Source: Citrobacter sp. R56
GTDB lineage: Bacteria; Pseudomonadota; Gammaproteobacteria; Enterobacterales; Enterobacteriaceae
Assembly (NCBI RefSeq): GCF_016811995.1
Contig: NZ_CP069159.1
Span: forward strand, 4,464,001-4,528,000
Direction of reading: 5' to 3'
Length of the DNA stretch: 64,000 nt
Below, one piece after another: positions 8,721-19,214 of the stretch. Both the position numbers and the translations under genes were made by a program. Numbering within the stretch: position 1 is the first letter of the stretch; every line of letters starts with the position of its first letter. Below the pieces are notes generated by a model, which was given only the letters and a program-made list of their open reading frames with translations, did no database searches and was not told the origin of the DNA.

Positions 8721-11700
8721 ATGCAGGTCAGCAGAAGGCAGTTCTTTAAGATCTGCGCTGGCGGTATGGCAGGCACCACGGCAGCGGCACTGGGCTTCGC
8801 GCCCGGCGTAGCGCTCGCGGAAACACGGCAATATAAACTGCTGCGCACCCGCGAAACCCGTAACACCTGCACTTACTGTTCCGTCGGCTGTGGGCTGTTA
8901 ATGTACAGTCTCGGCGATGGAGCTAAAAACGCCAAAGCATCTATCTTCCACATCGAAGGTGATCCGGACCATCCGGTAAACCGCGGTGCGCTCTGCCCGA
9001 AAGGGGCTGGTCTAGTGGACTTCATTCACTCAGAAAGCCGCCTGAAGTTCCCGGAATACCGTGCACCAGGCTCTGATAAGTGGCAACAAATCAGTTGGGA
9101 TGAGGCATTTGACCGCATCGCCAAACTAATGAAAGAAGACCGCGACGCCAACTACGTTGCACAAAACGCCGAAGGCGTTACCGTTAACCGCTGGCTCTCC
9201 ACCGGGATGCTGTGCGCATCCGCTTCCAGTAACGAAACCGGCTATTTAACACAAAAATTCTCCCGCGCGCTGGGTATGCTCGCGGTCGACAACCAGGCGC
9301 GCGTCTGACACGGACCAACGGTAGCAAGTCTTGCTCCAACATTTGGTCGCGGTGCGATGACCAACCACTGGGTCGACATCAAGAACGCCAACCTGATCGT
9401 GGTGATGGGCGGTAATGCCGCTGAAGCTCACCCTGTAGGGTTCCGCTGGGCGATGGAAGCCAAAATTCACAACGGCGCGAAGCTGATTGTGATCGATCCT
9501 CGTTTCACGCGTACAGCGTCGGTGGCCGATTTCTATGCGCCAATCCGTTCCGGTACTGACATTGCCTTCTTGTCAGGCGTCATGCTGTACCTGCTGAACA
9601 ACGAAAAATTCAACCGCGAATATACCGAAGCCTATACCAACGCCAGCCTGATCGTGCGTGAAGACTATGGCTTCGACGATGGCCTGTTTACCGGCTATGA
9701 CGCGGACAAACGCAAGTACGATAAAACCAGCTGGAACTACGAGCTGGACGAAAACGGCTTCGCTAAACGCGATACCACTCTGCAACACCCACGCTGCGTA
9801 TGGAACCTGCTGAAACAGCACGTCTCCCGCTACACGCCGGACGTGGTGGAAAACATCTGTGGTACGCCGAAAGCCGACTTCCTGAAAGTCTGCGAGTACA
9901 TCGCAGAAACCAGCGCGAAAGACAAAACCGCTTCGTTCCTGTATGCCCTCGGCTGGACACAGCACTCCGTTGGCGCGCAGAACATCCGCACCATGGCGAT
10001 GATCCAGTTGCTGCTCGGCAACATGGGGATGGCAGGCGGCGGCGTTAACGCCCTGCGTGGTCACTCAAACATTCAGGGTCTGACCGACCTTGGCCTGTTG
10101 TCACAGAGCCTGCCGGGTTACATGACGCTGCCAAGCGAGAAGCAAACTGACCTGCAAACCTATCTTGCCGCCAGCACACCAAAACCGCTGCTGGAAGGCC
10201 AGGTGAACTACTGGGGCAACTACCCGAAATTCTTCGTCTCAATGATGAAGGCCTTCTTTGGTGATAAAGCGACAGCTGAAAACAGCTGGGGCTTTGACTG
10301 GTTGCCGAAGTGGGACAAGGGCTACGACGTTCTGCAGTATTTCGAGATGATGAGCCAGGGCAAGGTTAACGGCTATATCTGCCAGGGCTTTAACCCGGTC
10401 GCTTCATTCCCGAACAAAAACAAAGTGGTGGCGTCGCTCTCCAAACTGAAGTTCCTGGTGACCATCGACCCACTCAATACGGAAACATCTACCTTCTGGA
10501 AAAACCACGGTGAGTCGAACGACGTTGACCCGTCAAAAATCCAGACTGAAGTGTTCCGTCTGCCGTCCACCTGCTTTGCCGAAGAGAACGGTTCTATCGT
10601 GAACTCCGGTCGCTGGCTGCAGTGGCACTGGAAAGGTGCCGATGCCCCTGGTGATGCGGTCACTGATGGCGAAATCCTTGCCGGTATCTTCCTGCGTCTG
10701 CGCAAGATGTATGCCGAACAGGGTGGCGCCAATCCGGAACAAGTGCTGAGCATGAGCTGGAACTACTCCACCCCACATGAGCCGGCTTCGGAAGAAGTGG
10801 CGATGGAGAGTAACGGTAAAGCGCTGGCCGATATCATCGACCCGGCAACGGGTGCCGTGATCGTCAAGAAAGGCCAACAGCTCAGTTCGTTCGCACAACT
10901 GCGTGACGACGGCACCACCTCTAGCGGTTGCTGGATCTTCGCCGGTAGCTGGACACCGGAAGGCAACCAGATGGCGCGTCGCGATAACGCCGACCCGTCA
11001 GGTCTCGGCAATACGCTGGGCTGGGCGTGGGCGTGGCCGCTGAACCGCCGCATTCTGTATAACCGTGCTTCCGCCGACCCGCAGGGCAACCCGTGGGATC
11101 CGAAGCGCCAGATCCTGAAATGGGATGGCGCAAAATGGAGCGGGATGGATATTCCGGACTACAGCGCCGCCGCACCGGGCAGCAATGTCGGGCCGTTTAT
11201 CATGCAGCCGGAAGGGATGGGACGTCTGTTTGCTATCGATAAGATGGCGGAAGGGCCGTTCCCGGAACACTACGAGCCGTTTGAAACGCCGCTGGGCACT
11301 AACCCGCTGCACCCGAACGTTATCTCCAACCCTGCCGCTCGTATCTTTAAAGGCGACGAAGAGGCGCTGGGTAAAGCCGATAAATTCCCGTACGTCGGGA
11401 CCACGTATCGTCTGACCGAGCACTTCCACTACTGGACCAAGCATGCGCTGCTTAACGCTATCGCACAGCCGGAACAGTTCGTTGAGATCGGCGAGAAGCT
11501 GGCGAATAAACTCGGCATCGCCCATGGCGATACCGTGAAGGTCTCTTCCAACCGTGGCTACATCAAAGCCAAGGCGGTAGTGACCAAGCGTATTCGCACG
11601 CTGAAAGCGAACGGCAAGGATATCGATACCATCGGTATTCCTATTCACTGGGGCTACGAGGGCGTGGCGAAGAAAGGCTTTATCGCCAATACGTTGACGC

Positions 11701-11771
11701 CATTCGTCGGTGATGCGAACACGCAGACGCCGGAATTTAAGTCCTTCCTGGTGAACGTGGAAAAGGTGTAA
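8721..11771 (+). CDS. fdoG: Formate dehydrogenase-O major subunit, selenoprotein
   Basis: Catalytic subunit of the aerobic respiratory formate dehydrogenase. It oxidises formate to CO2 on the periplasmic side with a bis-MGD molybdenum cofactor and passes electrons to FdoH. It has 1016 residues, counting the in-frame UGA at 9306-9308 as selenocysteine 196 (context RV-Sec-HGPTV). A twin-arginine signal (SRRQFFK) lies in the first 33 residues. A [4Fe-4S] site follows: CTYCSVGC at about 50-57 and a fourth Cys near 92. Good AAGGAG site. The UGA is not a frameshift or a truncation, because the downstream frame continues without loss to the family end. Confidence 0.97.
9306..9345 (+). promoter_or_regulatory. 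Selenocysteine UGA codon and bacterial SECIS hairpin
   Basis: After the UGA (9306-9308), the RNA can fold GG-(U)-AGCA / UGCU-CC (9320-9326 with 9332-9337). It has a single bulged U at 9322 and the apical loop AGUCU. The bulged U and the G/U-containing loop are the features SelB recognises in the E. coli fdhF and fdn/fdo elements. Confidence 0.9.
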
Positions 11772-11783
11772 CGGAGACGACTT

Positions 11784-12686
11784 ATGGCTTATCAATCTCA
11801 AGACATTATCCGTCGTTCCGCGACTAACGGTTTCACCCCCGCGCCTCAGGCGCGGGACCATCAGGAAGAGGTGGCGAAGCTTATTGACGTCACCACCTGT
11901 ATCGGCTGCAAAGCCTGTCAGGTGGCCTGTTCTGAGTGGAACGATATTCGTGATGAAATCGGTAGCAACGTCGGGGTGTATGACAACCCGGCGGATTTAA
12001 CCGCCAAATCCTGGACGGTGATGCGCTTCTCGGAAGTAGAGCAGGACGACAAACTGGAATGGCTGATCCGCAAAGACGGCTGTATGCACTGTGCCGATCC
12101 GGGCTGCCTGAAGGCGTGTCCGGCGGAAGGCGCGATCATTCAGTACGCCAACGGCATCGTCGACTTCCAGTCTGAGCAGTGCATCGGCTGCGGCTACTGC
12201 ATTGCAGGCTGCCCGTTCGACGTGCCGCGACTGAATCCGGAAGACAACCGCGTCTACAAATGTACGCTATGTGTTGACCGTGTGAACGTCGGGCAAGAAC
12301 CGGCCTGTGTGAAAACATGTCCGACGGGTGCGATTCACTTTGGCACCAAAGAAGATATGAAAACGCTGGCAGGCGAACGTGTGGCAGAACTGAAAACGCG
12401 TGGCTACGACAATGCGGGTCTGTACGATCCGGCAGGCGTTGGCGGGACGCACGTGATGTACGTGCTGCACCATGCCGACAAGCCGAATCTGTACCACGGT
12501 CTGCCGGAGAACCCGGAAATCAGCGCGACCGTGAAATTCTGGAAAGGCATCTGGAAACCTCTCGCAGCGGTCGGCTTTGCCGCGACCTTTGCAGCCAGTA
12601 TCTTCCACTACGTTGGCGTAGGTCCGAACCGTACGGAAGAGGAAGATGACAATCTGCACGAAGATAATGACGAGGTGCGCAAATGA
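11784..12686 (+). CDS. fdoH: Formate dehydrogenase-O iron-sulfur subunit
   Basis: Electron-transfer subunit carrying four [4Fe-4S] clusters between FdoG and the cytochrome. At 300 residues it has the E. coli FdoH length. Four cysteine groups are visible: [36 protein letters not shown] and CTLC with a later CVKTC. A single C-terminal membrane helix (about residues 258-278) anchors it facing the periplasm. The start is 12 bases after fdoG, and its stop overlaps the fdoI ATG. Confidence 0.97.
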   Translation: MAYQSQDIIRRSATNGFTPAPQARDHQEEVAKLIDVTTCIGCKACQVACSEWNDIRDEIGSNVGVYDNPADLTAKSWTVMRFSEVEQDDKLEWLIRKDGCMHCADPGCLKACPAEGAIIQYANGIVDFQSEQCIGCGYCIAGCPFDVPRLNPEDNRVYKCTLCVDRVNVGQEPACVKTCPTGAIHFGTKEDMKTLAGERVAELKTRGYDNAGLYDPAGVGGTHVMYVLHHADKPNLYHGLPENPEISATVKFWKGIWKPLAAVGFAATFAASIFHYVGVGPNRTEEEDDNLHEDNDEVRK

Positions 12687-13318
12687 AACGACGTGACACC
12701 ATCGTGCGCTACTCCGCGCCGGAACGCATCAACCACTGGGTCACCGCCTTCTGCTTCATCCTGGCGGCGGTGAGCGGGCTGGGGTTCTTCTTCCCCTCCT
12801 TCAACTGGCTGATGCAGATCATGGGCACTCCACAACTGGCGCGAATTCTGCACCCGTTTGTTGGCGTGATCATGTTTGCCTCGTTCATCATCATGTTTTT
12901 CCGTTACTGGCACCACAATCTAATCAATCGGGATGATATCTTTTGGGCGAAGAATATTCGTAAGATCGTCGTCAACGAGGAAGTAGGTGACACCGGGCGG
13001 TATAACTTCGGCCAGAAATGCGTTTTCTGGGCGGCGATTATCTTCCTGGTGCTGTTGCTGGTGAGCGGTGTGATCATCTGGCGTCCGTACTTTGCGCCTG
13101 CTTTCTCAATCCCGGTGATCCGATTCGCGTTAATGCTGCATTCATTTGCCGCAGTGGCGTTAATTGTGGTTATCATGGTGCATATTTACGCCGCCCTTTG
13201 GGTGAAAGGCACCATTACCGCGATGGTGGAAGGATGGGTTACCAAATCGTGGGCGAAGAAACATCACCCGCGCTGGTACCGTGAAGTTCGCCAGAAACAG
13301 GAAAAGTCATCTGAATGA
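12683..13318 (+). CDS. fdoI: Formate dehydrogenase-O cytochrome b556 subunit
   Basis: Membrane subunit that passes electrons from FdoH to quinone. 211 residues with four transmembrane helices. The histidines suited to binding two b hemes are His18 (INHWV), His57 (ILHPF), His153 (MLHSF) and His167 (MVHIY). ATG overlaps the fdoH stop and its own stop overlaps fdhE, so all four genes are translationally linked. Confidence 0.96.
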   Translation: MKRRDTIVRYSAPERINHWVTAFCFILAAVSGLGFFFPSFNWLMQIMGTPQLARILHPFVGVIMFASFIIMFFRYWHHNLINRDDIFWAKNIRKIVVNEEVGDTGRYNFGQKCVFWAAIIFLVLLLVSGVIIWRPYFAPAFSIPVIRFALMLHSFAAVALIVVIMVHIYAALWVKGTITAMVEGWVTKSWAKKHHPRWYREVRQKQEKSSE

Positions 13319-14244
13319 GTATTCGCATAATCCCGCAAGATGAGCTGGGTTCGAGCGAAAAACGCACGGCGGATATGATTCCGCCGTTGTTATTCCCCAG
13401 ACTCAAAAATGTATATAACCGCCGCGCTGAACGTCTGCGCGAGCTTGCTGAGAATAACCCGCTGGGCGATTACCTGCGCTTTGCCGCGCTGATCGCACAT
13501 GCCCAGGAAGTGGTGCTGTACGATCATCCGCTAGAGATAGACCTCACCGCACGCATCAAAGAGGCAAATGAGCAGGGTAAGCCGCCGCTGGATATTCACG
13601 TTTTACCGCGTGATAAACACTGGCAGAAACTCCTGCTTTCACTGATTGCTGAGCTGAAACCCGAAATGAGCGGTCCGGCACTGGCGGTGATTGAGAATCT
13701 GGAGAAAGCGTCCTCTCAGGAGCTGGAAATGATGGCCAGCGCGCTGTTTGCCTCTGACTTCTCGTTGGTGAGCAGCGATAAAGCGCCGTTTATCTGGGCT
13801 GCGTTGTCGCTCTACTGGGCGCAGATGGCGAGCCTGATTCCAGGCAAAGCCCGTGCGGAATATGGCGAGCAACGCCAGTTCTGCCCGGTGTGCGGCTCAA
13901 TGCCGGTCTCCAGCATGGTGCAAATTGGCACCACCCAGGGCCTGCGTTACCTGCACTGCAACCTGTGTGAAACCGAGTGGCACGTGGTGCGCGTGAAATG
14001 CAGCAACTGCGAACAGAGTCGCGATTTGCACTACTGGTCTCTCGATAACGAGCAGTCAGCGATTAAAGCGGAAAGCTGCGGTGACTGTGGCACTTACCTG
14101 AAGATTCTCTATCAGGAAAAAGACCCGAAAGTAGAAGCCGTTGCCGACGATCTCGCCTCACTGATACTGGACGCTCGTATGGAGCAAGAGGGCTTTGCCC
14201 GCAGTTCCATCAACCCGTTCCTGTTCCCAGGAGAGGGGGAGTAA
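13315..14244 (+). CDS. fdhE: Formate dehydrogenase accessory protein FdhE
   Basis: Needed for assembly of respiratory formate dehydrogenases in the cytoplasm; proposed to interact with the catalytic subunit and bind iron. 309 residues, E. coli length. The C-terminal half has four CxxC pairs (CPVC, CNLC, CSNC, CGDC), the rubredoxin-like iron-binding cysteines of the family. Last gene of fdoGHI-fdhE. Confidence 0.95.
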   Translation: MSIRIIPQDELGSSEKRTADMIPPLLFPRLKNVYNRRAERLRELAENNPLGDYLRFAALIAHAQEVVLYDHPLEIDLTARIKEANEQGKPPLDIHVLPRDKHWQKLLLSLIAELKPEMSGPALAVIENLEKASSQELEMMASALFASDFSLVSSDKAPFIWAALSLYWAQMASLIPGKARAEYGEQRQFCPVCGSMPVSSMVQIGTTQGLRYLHCNLCETEWHVVRVKCSNCEQSRDLHYWSLDNEQSAIKAESCGDCGTYLKILYQEKDPKVEAVADDLASLILDARMEQEGFARSSINPFLFPGEGE

Positions 14245-14259
14245 GTTCTCTTGTATTAC

Positions 14260-14279
14260 CGGGCGGCGTAAGTCGCCCG
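14260..14279. terminator. Hairpin between fdhE and the toxin gene
   Basis: CGGGCG / CGCCCG arms around an 8-base loop, placed between convergent genes. There is no T-run on either strand, so termination is inferred from position only. Confidence 0.4.
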
Positions 14280-14281
14280 AG

Positions 14282-14656
14282 TTACAGTTCATAGGGCGTC
14301 ACGACGCCAGGTATTCCCGCAAAATCCTTCGTATTGCGCGTGACCAGTTCAAGACGGTGAATCTGTGCCGTCGCCAGAATGATCGCATCCGGAAGCTTCA
14401 TCGCATACTCCTGACGCAAAGCAACGCTTCGCTCAGCAATCTCCTGCGAAACACCAATGATGTTAAATGCGCTCATCGCAACCCGTGTGCGATGTTCCTG
14501 ATTGTATTTCCTGGCGCCAACCAGCACTTCCATCCAGGTGATGAGGCTTATCGCGTTCTGTGGCGGCCATGCGTCCAGCGCTTGCTTTGCTTCCCCTCGC
14601 CCGCTGAACAAATCGATTAAAATATTGGTGTCAAAAAGAGCCGATCCTTTAGCCAT
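14282..14656 (-). CDS. PIN-domain ribonuclease toxin (VapC-like)
   Basis: 124 residues from the ATG at 14656, which overlaps the antitoxin stop as TAATG; a GTG two codons earlier is less likely. The PIN-domain acidic set is complete: Asp9 (FDTNILID), Glu43 (WMEVLVG), Asp90 (KLPDAIILATA) and Asp111 with the TRNTKDF motif. It should be an intact Mg-dependent RNase toxin. It is paired with a ribbon-helix-helix antitoxin, not the usual VapB AbrB type. RNA target unknown. Confidence 0.88.
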   Translation of the reverse strand: MAKGSALFDTNILIDLFSGRGEAKQALDAWPPQNAISLITWMEVLVGARKYNQEHRTRVAMSAFNIIGVSQEIAERSVALRQEYAMKLPDAIILATAQIHRLELVTRNTKDFAGIPGVVTPYEL

Positions 14657-14898
14657 TACCACTCCTCGCGAAGTTTGCGCTGGTATTCAACGCCATCTTC
14701 TTCGCAGCCTTGCCACAGGCCGAGTGCGTTAGAAATCGTCGTATTTGACTGCCTTTCCAGATACTGCTCGACCGCTTCTCGCAACAGTTCCGCCCGAGGA
14801 AGATTGCGCTGCACCTTGAGGTCATCCAGCCGTTTAATCACTTCATCTGATAAATCGAGTAAAATTCTGCCCATATCCAGTCCAGCCATTATGCTCAT
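14656..14898 (-). CDS. Ribbon-helix-helix antitoxin (YiiE/YiiF-like)
   Basis: 80 residues from the ATG at 14898, chosen because a GGAG lies 6 bases upstream. Residues about 10-50 form a CopG/MetJ-type ribbon-helix-helix ([16 protein letters not shown] then [15 protein letters not shown]). The C-terminal part, ending in KLREEW, probably binds the toxin. It resembles the orphan E. coli regulators YiiE/YiiF at the same chromosomal place, as I recall them. It should bind the toxin and repress the pair's promoter. Confidence 0.82.
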   Translation of the reverse strand: MSIMAGLDMGRILLDLSDEVIKRLDDLKVQRNLPRAELLREAVEQYLERQSNTTISNALGLWQGCEEDGVEYQRKLREEW

Positions 14899-15097
14899 AT
14901 ATATCTCCAGCATATCATCTAAGATTAAAGTATGAGCAATTTACACCCGGTTTATTTTAAAAAATAGAGGGCTCGTGGAGGTCTTTTCACTTTTGCGAGC
15001 ACCTTTCCAGAATTCGTATTTCCCTGTCTCCCCTATTCCCATCCGCCAAAAGTGAGCGTATAAAACTGTACATCTATACAGCAAAAAGGATTTTACC

Positions 15098-16006
15098 ATG
15101 GCACTGGAAAAGGGTATTGCTGAGCAAGTTGCCGCGTTTATCGCAGCGGGTCGCCCCTCTTCACGTCAACAGAGTATTGATGATCGGAGGGTGGGTTATA
15201 TTGCCAGTACCGTTCTGGCGGGAGAGACTGAATCGCGGGTCCATATCCAGACTATCGAACGGGAAGGGATAACGTTTCGCATCTATTCACCGCTTCATGG
15301 CTCCGCGATTCTGCCCACGATTATCTATTATCACGGTGGCTGTTTTGTTAGCGGTGGCTTTGCCACTCATGACAAGCAGTTACGCCAGTTGGCGTTCTAT
15401 GGCGAATGTCGGGTGATCGCCGTCCAGTATCGACTGGCACCAGAATACACTTTTCCCGCAGCCCATGATGACGCTCTAAAAGGGGCAGACCTTATCTGGC
15501 AACATGCCGAACTGTTTGGCGTGGATAAGTATCGCATCACTCTTGCGGGCGATAGCGCGGGCGGGCATCTGGCGTTGGTGACGGCCTTACGGCTCAAGGA
15601 GACTGGTGAGTGGCAACCTGCACAGCTTATCCTGATTTATCCCATGCTCGACGCAACGGCTTACTTTGAAAGCTATACCCGTAATGGACTGGATTACATC
15701 ATCACCCGCGATACGCTGCTTAGCGGTTATGAGATGTACCTGCCGGGCATCGATCGCCACCATCCGGAAGCCAGCCCGCTGTGGCGAGATGATTTCAATG
15801 GCCTGGCGCCTGTTCATATCATTACTGCAGAATTCGACCCGCTATGCGACGAAGGGGAAGCGCTTTATCAAAGAATGACAGAGCAAGGCGTAGCGTGTAC
15901 CTGTCAGCGCTATCTCGGAGTCATTCATGGCTTCTTTCAGTTGGGTGGGATCAGCGAGGCGGCACGGGAAGTCATACGGAATGTGGCATTGAAGGCGGGA
16001 AGGTAA
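15098..16006 (+). CDS. Alpha/beta-hydrolase of the HSL/acetyl-esterase family
   Basis: 302 residues. The oxyanion-hole HGG is in YYHGGCFVSGG (about 79-81), the nucleophile Ser153 in GDSAGG, and the likely triad partners are Asp247 (EFDPLCDEG) and His277 (VIHGFF). This is the hormone-sensitive-lipase family that includes Aes, so a cytoplasmic short-chain carboxylesterase is likely; no signal peptide is seen. Good AAGGA site. It stands alone between a toxin-antitoxin pair and an antitoxin remnant, a small accessory patch. Substrate unknown. Confidence 0.85.
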   Translation: MALEKGIAEQVAAFIAAGRPSSRQQSIDDRRVGYIASTVLAGETESRVHIQTIEREGITFRIYSPLHGSAILPTIIYYHGGCFVSGGFATHDKQLRQLAFYGECRVIAVQYRLAPEYTFPAAHDDALKGADLIWQHAELFGVDKYRITLAGDSAGGHLALVTALRLKETGEWQPAQLILIYPMLDATAYFESYTRNGLDYIITRDTLLSGYEMYLPGIDRHHPEASPLWRDDFNGLAPVHIITAEFDPLCDEGEALYQRMTEQGVACTCQRYLGVIHGFFQLGGISEAAREVIRNVALKAGR

Positions 16007-16078
16007 TATTCCCCGTGTCATTTTGCATTGCCATCGGGTGTTAATAGATAACACCAGGATGTGTTGCTGCCAGGAAGA

Positions 16079-16180
16079 ACGAGCATCACCATTGCCGATC
16101 ACCCCGACCGTTTCATTATCAAAATGGTCAACACTGGCCGCTCTGGTTCAACCCGTGAAGTGGTCCGATCCGCCCTCTGA
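16079..16180 (+). pseudogene. Remnant of a ParD-type antitoxin gene
   Basis: A 33-codon open stretch reads TSITIADHPDRFI...GRSGSTREVVRSAL and then TGA. It matches the N-terminal ribbon-helix-helix of ParD antitoxins (typically TSITLG-H---F, then GRYGSASEVVRAGL). No ATG start lies in frame (only a distant GTG at 16061), the C-terminal toxin-binding half is missing, and no ParE gene follows. I read it as the debris of a former parDE locus. Confidence 0.6.
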
Positions 16181-16188
16181 GCTAACCC

Positions 16189-17178
16189 CTACTCTTCCTC
16201 GTTACCGCCCTCTTCGTACGCGCCAAACGGCTTCGCGGGAAGCACAATGTAAGTACCTTCAAACACCACACCCGGCGCGTCATCACCGAAGAGTTCCACC
16301 TGCATCTGGACGCGCGCTTTGCGACCTCTTGCCAGACGATCCAGATCGCCGCTCAATGAGCCTAAATCAGCGACGGCACTCGGTTTGCCGCTGATGGGCT
16401 TGCTGTAGCGAATATGGGCATCAGCAAGAATAATCGTGCCGCCAAGATGGCGTTCGCGCAGCATTAACCAGATAAGTCCCCACCCCGTCAGCGTTGCCAG
16501 AGAAAAAAGACTTCCGGCAAATAAGGTTTTATGCGGGTTCTGGTTGCCCATTTCAGGCATGGTGGTGATAAATTTTTGCCCGGTGTACTGCTGAATACGC
16601 ACCCCCATTTTCTCACTCAGAGGGATGTGCTCATACCAGGCACTCTGTAGCTGCCCGCACCAGTCGCCGCGATGCAGAATGTCATCCAGTGTGGCAACAG
16701 GCTTAATCATTAAAAAGTGTCGAACCGGCGTGGTTTGCGGCGTGGTAATTTCGCCCTGATTAACAAAACCCAGTTTGGCGAAAAACTCGACCGCGTCTTC
16801 ACGGGCGCTACAGGTAACGCGCTTTACCCCTTCCTGGCGCGCCACGGATTCCAGGGTCATCGCCATCAATGTTCCCAGCCCTTTCTCCTGCACCGCAGGA
16901 TCAACGGCCATAAAGCGGATAGAGGCTTCGTTGTCGGCATTGATATACAACCTGCCAACAGCGACCAGATTCCCCTCTTCGTCCACGACCATCTGATGAT
17001 GCGCCATAGCATCCCAGGCATCTCGTTCGGAGCCTTTTGGCTGATGCAGGGGCTTACGCAGCATCTCCCAGCGAAACTGATAGTAACGCTCTAATTCTTC
17101 TTCTGTTTGCGGTACTCGAAGGTGATACATAGCTGTACTCTCTCTTGTTACCCGCGGCCACACCGGAAGCTGGTTCAT
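16189..17178 (-). CDS. fabY: YiiD/FabY: GNAT domain fused to hot-dog thioesterase-like domain
   Basis: 329 residues, near-identical to E. coli YiiD. The N-terminal part (to about residue 155) is a GNAT acetyltransferase fold ([15 protein letters not shown], the acetyl-CoA loop). The C-terminal part (about 170-329) is a YiiD_C hot-dog domain. The E. coli protein was renamed FabY and reported to help start fatty-acid synthesis, by my memory as a malonyl-ACP decarboxylase. The start overlaps the dtd stop, so it is the last gene of the yihX-yihY-dtd-fabY run. Confidence 0.93.
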   Translation of the reverse strand: MNQLPVWPRVTRESTAMYHLRVPQTEEELERYYQFRWEMLRKPLHQPKGSERDAWDAMAHHQMVVDEEGNLVAVGRLYINADNEASIRFMAVDPAVQEKGLGTLMAMTLESVARQEGVKRVTCSAREDAVEFFAKLGFVNQGEITTPQTTPVRHFLMIKPVATLDDILHRGDWCGQLQSAWYEHIPLSEKMGVRIQQYTGQKFITTMPEMGNQNPHKTLFAGSLFSLATLTGWGLIWLMLRERHLGGTIILADAHIRYSKPISGKPSAVADLGSLSGDLDRLARGRKARVQMQVELFGDDAPGVVFEGTYIVLPAKPFGAYEEGGNEEE

Positions 17179-17612
17179 ACCTGTAACCAGAACGTCACGG
17201 GGCCATCATTAACCAGCGAAACCTGCATATCGGCAGCGAAACGTCCGGTTTGCGTGTTCATTTCCTGTTGGCGGCAACGCTCAACAAAGTATTCATATAG
17301 CGCTTCTGCGCGATCCGGCGCGGCACCCTTTGAGAAACTCGGACGCATCCCGCGCTCGGTATCAGCTGCCAGCGTAAACTGTGAAACCACCAGCACGCTG
17401 CCTCCTGCCTGCTGCACGTTCAGGTTCATTTTGCCTTCGGCATCGCTAAAAATTCGGTATCCCAGTACGCGTTCGCACAAGCGGTTCGCTTTCTGTTCGT
17501 CATCATCCTTTTCGACACCCAATAACACTAAAAGTCCTGGGCCAATTTCACCCGTCACCTCTCCCTCCACGGTGACGCTGGCACGGGTTACGCGCTGAAT
17601 TAATGCAATCAT
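17175..17612 (-). CDS. dtd: D-aminoacyl-tRNA deacylase
   Basis: Removes D-amino acids (and glycine from tRNA-Ala) from mischarged tRNAs. 145 residues from the ATG at 17612, the family length; a longer reading frame upstream overlaps yihY and is not used. The active-site SQFTL (about residue 78) and the C-terminal NDGPVTF cis-proline motif are present. The ATG overlaps the yihY stop. Confidence 0.95.
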   Translation of the reverse strand: MIALIQRVTRASVTVEGEVTGEIGPGLLVLLGVEKDDDEQKANRLCERVLGYRIFSDAEGKMNLNVQQAGGSVLVVSQFTLAADTERGMRPSFSKGAAPDRAEALYEYFVERCRQQEMNTQTGRFAADMQVSLVNDGPVTFWLQV

Positions 17613-18481
17613 GGTTGGTCTGCTTCTTCTTGTTCTGCGGCTAGTTTGAGTTTGCGGTATTCCCCGAGAGTGACAGTTATTTCTGCACCAAGCAAGACGA
17701 TACACCACGTCCAGTAAACCCAGACAAACAAAATTGGGATCACCGCCAGGACGCCATAAATGAGCTGATAAGAGGGGAACATGGTGATATAGAGCGCAAA
17801 TCCTTTCTTCCCCGCCTCAAACAGTATGGCGGCGACAAACGCCCCGACTATCGCATCCCGGTTTGGAACGCGGATGGTGGGGACAACGCTATACAGCAAC
17901 CAGAATGAGATCCAGGAAAGCAAAAGCGGAAAAATGCGCAGCACATCATCAATAACGCTATTGAGTTCACTGGCCCAACGAAGGGAGAGCAGATATGAAC
18001 TGATCGCAAGGCTGGCACCTGCCAGCAGCGGACCCAGCGTCAGGATCATCCAGTAAACGGCAAAAGAGTAGACTTTTGGGCGCGTGCGCTTACTGCGCCA
18101 GATGGCATTTAACGCACTATCAACAGCATACATCAGCAACAACGCCGTCACGATCAGCCCACAGGCTCCCACCACCGTCATCTTGTTGGAATTGGCGACA
18201 AACTGTTCGATATAACGCTGAATGACATCCCCGGTCGCGGGGAGAAAGTTGGAGAAGATAAAGTGACGCAGTTGAAGACTCACGTCAGAAAACATGGGAA
18301 ATGCAGCGAAAAGGGCAAATACAACAGCAATGAAGGGCACTAATGAGAGCAATGAGACGTAGGCAAGATTCCCGGCCAGGGTCGTCATATTGTCCTCATC
18401 AATGCGCAGCCACAATAACTTAAGCCAGGCCCATATTGGACGCGTATGATGCCTGGCTTTTTGGTGAACGTTTTTTAGCAT
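17609..18481 (-). CDS. yihY: YihY/BrkB-family inner-membrane protein
   Basis: 290 residues, E. coli YihY length, with about six membrane helices. It belongs to the YihY/virulence-factor BrkB family, once mis-annotated as RNase BN. The transported substrate or role is unknown. It overlaps yihX by 7 bases and dtd by 4, so the three genes form one transcript. Confidence 0.93.
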   Translation of the reverse strand: MLKNVHQKARHHTRPIWAWLKLLWLRIDEDNMTTLAGNLAYVSLLSLVPFIAVVFALFAAFPMFSDVSLQLRHFIFSNFLPATGDVIQRYIEQFVANSNKMTVVGACGLIVTALLLMYAVDSALNAIWRSKRTRPKVYSFAVYWMILTLGPLLAGASLAISSYLLSLRWASELNSVIDDVLRIFPLLLSWISFWLLYSVVPTIRVPNRDAIVGAFVAAILFEAGKKGFALYITMFPSYQLIYGVLAVIPILFVWVYWTWCIVLLGAEITVTLGEYRKLKLAAEQEEADQP

Positions 18482-19074
18482 AACAACTTCGCGAAATAGT
18501 CCGGGATGGTTGTTTTGTCGGTCACCCTGATGCTGGTGATCCCCAACTGGTTAGCCCCTTCTATATTATCGCCGTTGTCATCAAAAAAGACGGCATCGTC
18601 CGCAGAAAAACCTTCTGCCTGCAGGACATGCTGGTAAATACGCGCTTCCGGTTTACGCATTCCCAGTTCCTGGGAAAGATAAATATGGTCGGCGGCCTGG
18701 CGAACCTCCGGGTATTCGTCCGGCCAGAATGTGGTATGCAGTCTGTTAGTGTTAGAAAGGACGACAACCCGATGCCCTTGCTCACGCAGCTTATGCATAA
18801 TGCCGATAACGTCTGGCCGTATGCCAACGAAAACGGCCTGCCAGCCATGAGAAAATTGTTCGTAACTGAGCGGCAGCGCCATTTCATGACAAACCGCCTC
18901 GGCGAAAGCCTCATCGGTTATTTCACCCCGTTCATGCTGGCGAAAGGCCTCTCCCATCGTAAAACTGTGCTTCAACGAAGCCAGCGGGACACGGCTCAGA
19001 TCGCTCCAGGTGCCTAACACGCGGTTGAAGTCGATATCGACAATCACATTACCTAAGTCAAAGATATAGAGCAT
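18475..19074 (-). CDS. yihX: Alpha-D-glucose-1-phosphate phosphatase YihX
   Basis: HAD-superfamily phosphatase of 199 residues, same as E. coli YihX, which releases glucose from alpha-glucose 1-phosphate. The nucleophile motif is FDLGNVIVD at residues 5-13. The second motif VVLSNTN and the C-terminal [13 protein letters not shown] metal-binding motif are clear. It is the first gene of the yihX-yihY-dtd-fabY cluster. Confidence 0.94.
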   Translation of the reverse strand: MLYIFDLGNVIVDIDFNRVLGTWSDLSRVPLASLKHSFTMGEAFRQHERGEITDEAFAEAVCHEMALPLSYEQFSHGWQAVFVGIRPDVIGIMHKLREQGHRVVVLSNTNRLHTTFWPDEYPEVRQAADHIYLSQELGMRKPEARIYQHVLQAEGFSADDAVFFDDNGDNIEGANQLGITSIRVTDKTTIPDYFAKLLC

Positions 19075-19172
19075 GTTCTTCTCCTTGCTAGCCGTGGATG
19101 AATAACTGTAGCGGGAAAGGAGAGGTTTGACTATGTGTCACATCGTGAAACCGGTAACGGTCATATCTGAAA

Positions 19173-19195
19173 AAGGCGATGCTATGCATCGCCTT
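19173..19195 (-). terminator. Autotransporter gene terminator
   Basis: Perfect 10-base arms AAGGCGATGC / GCATCGCCTT around a 3-base loop, followed on the minus strand by a run of T (the top-strand AAAAA at 19171-19174). It lies 20 bases past the autotransporter stop. Confidence 0.85.
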
Positions 19196-19214
19196 GTTTC
19201 CCCTGGTGTCGCGT

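Noticed and set aside
9300-9360. Apparent split of fdoG into a short and a long gene
   Set aside because: The stop is a UGA at the known selenocysteine position with a SECIS hairpin; the sequence continues in the same frame.
15098-16006. Esterase gene as a third component of the neighbouring toxin-antitoxin system
   Set aside because: It is on the opposite strand with its own leader and a normal catalytic triad; nothing links it to the pair.
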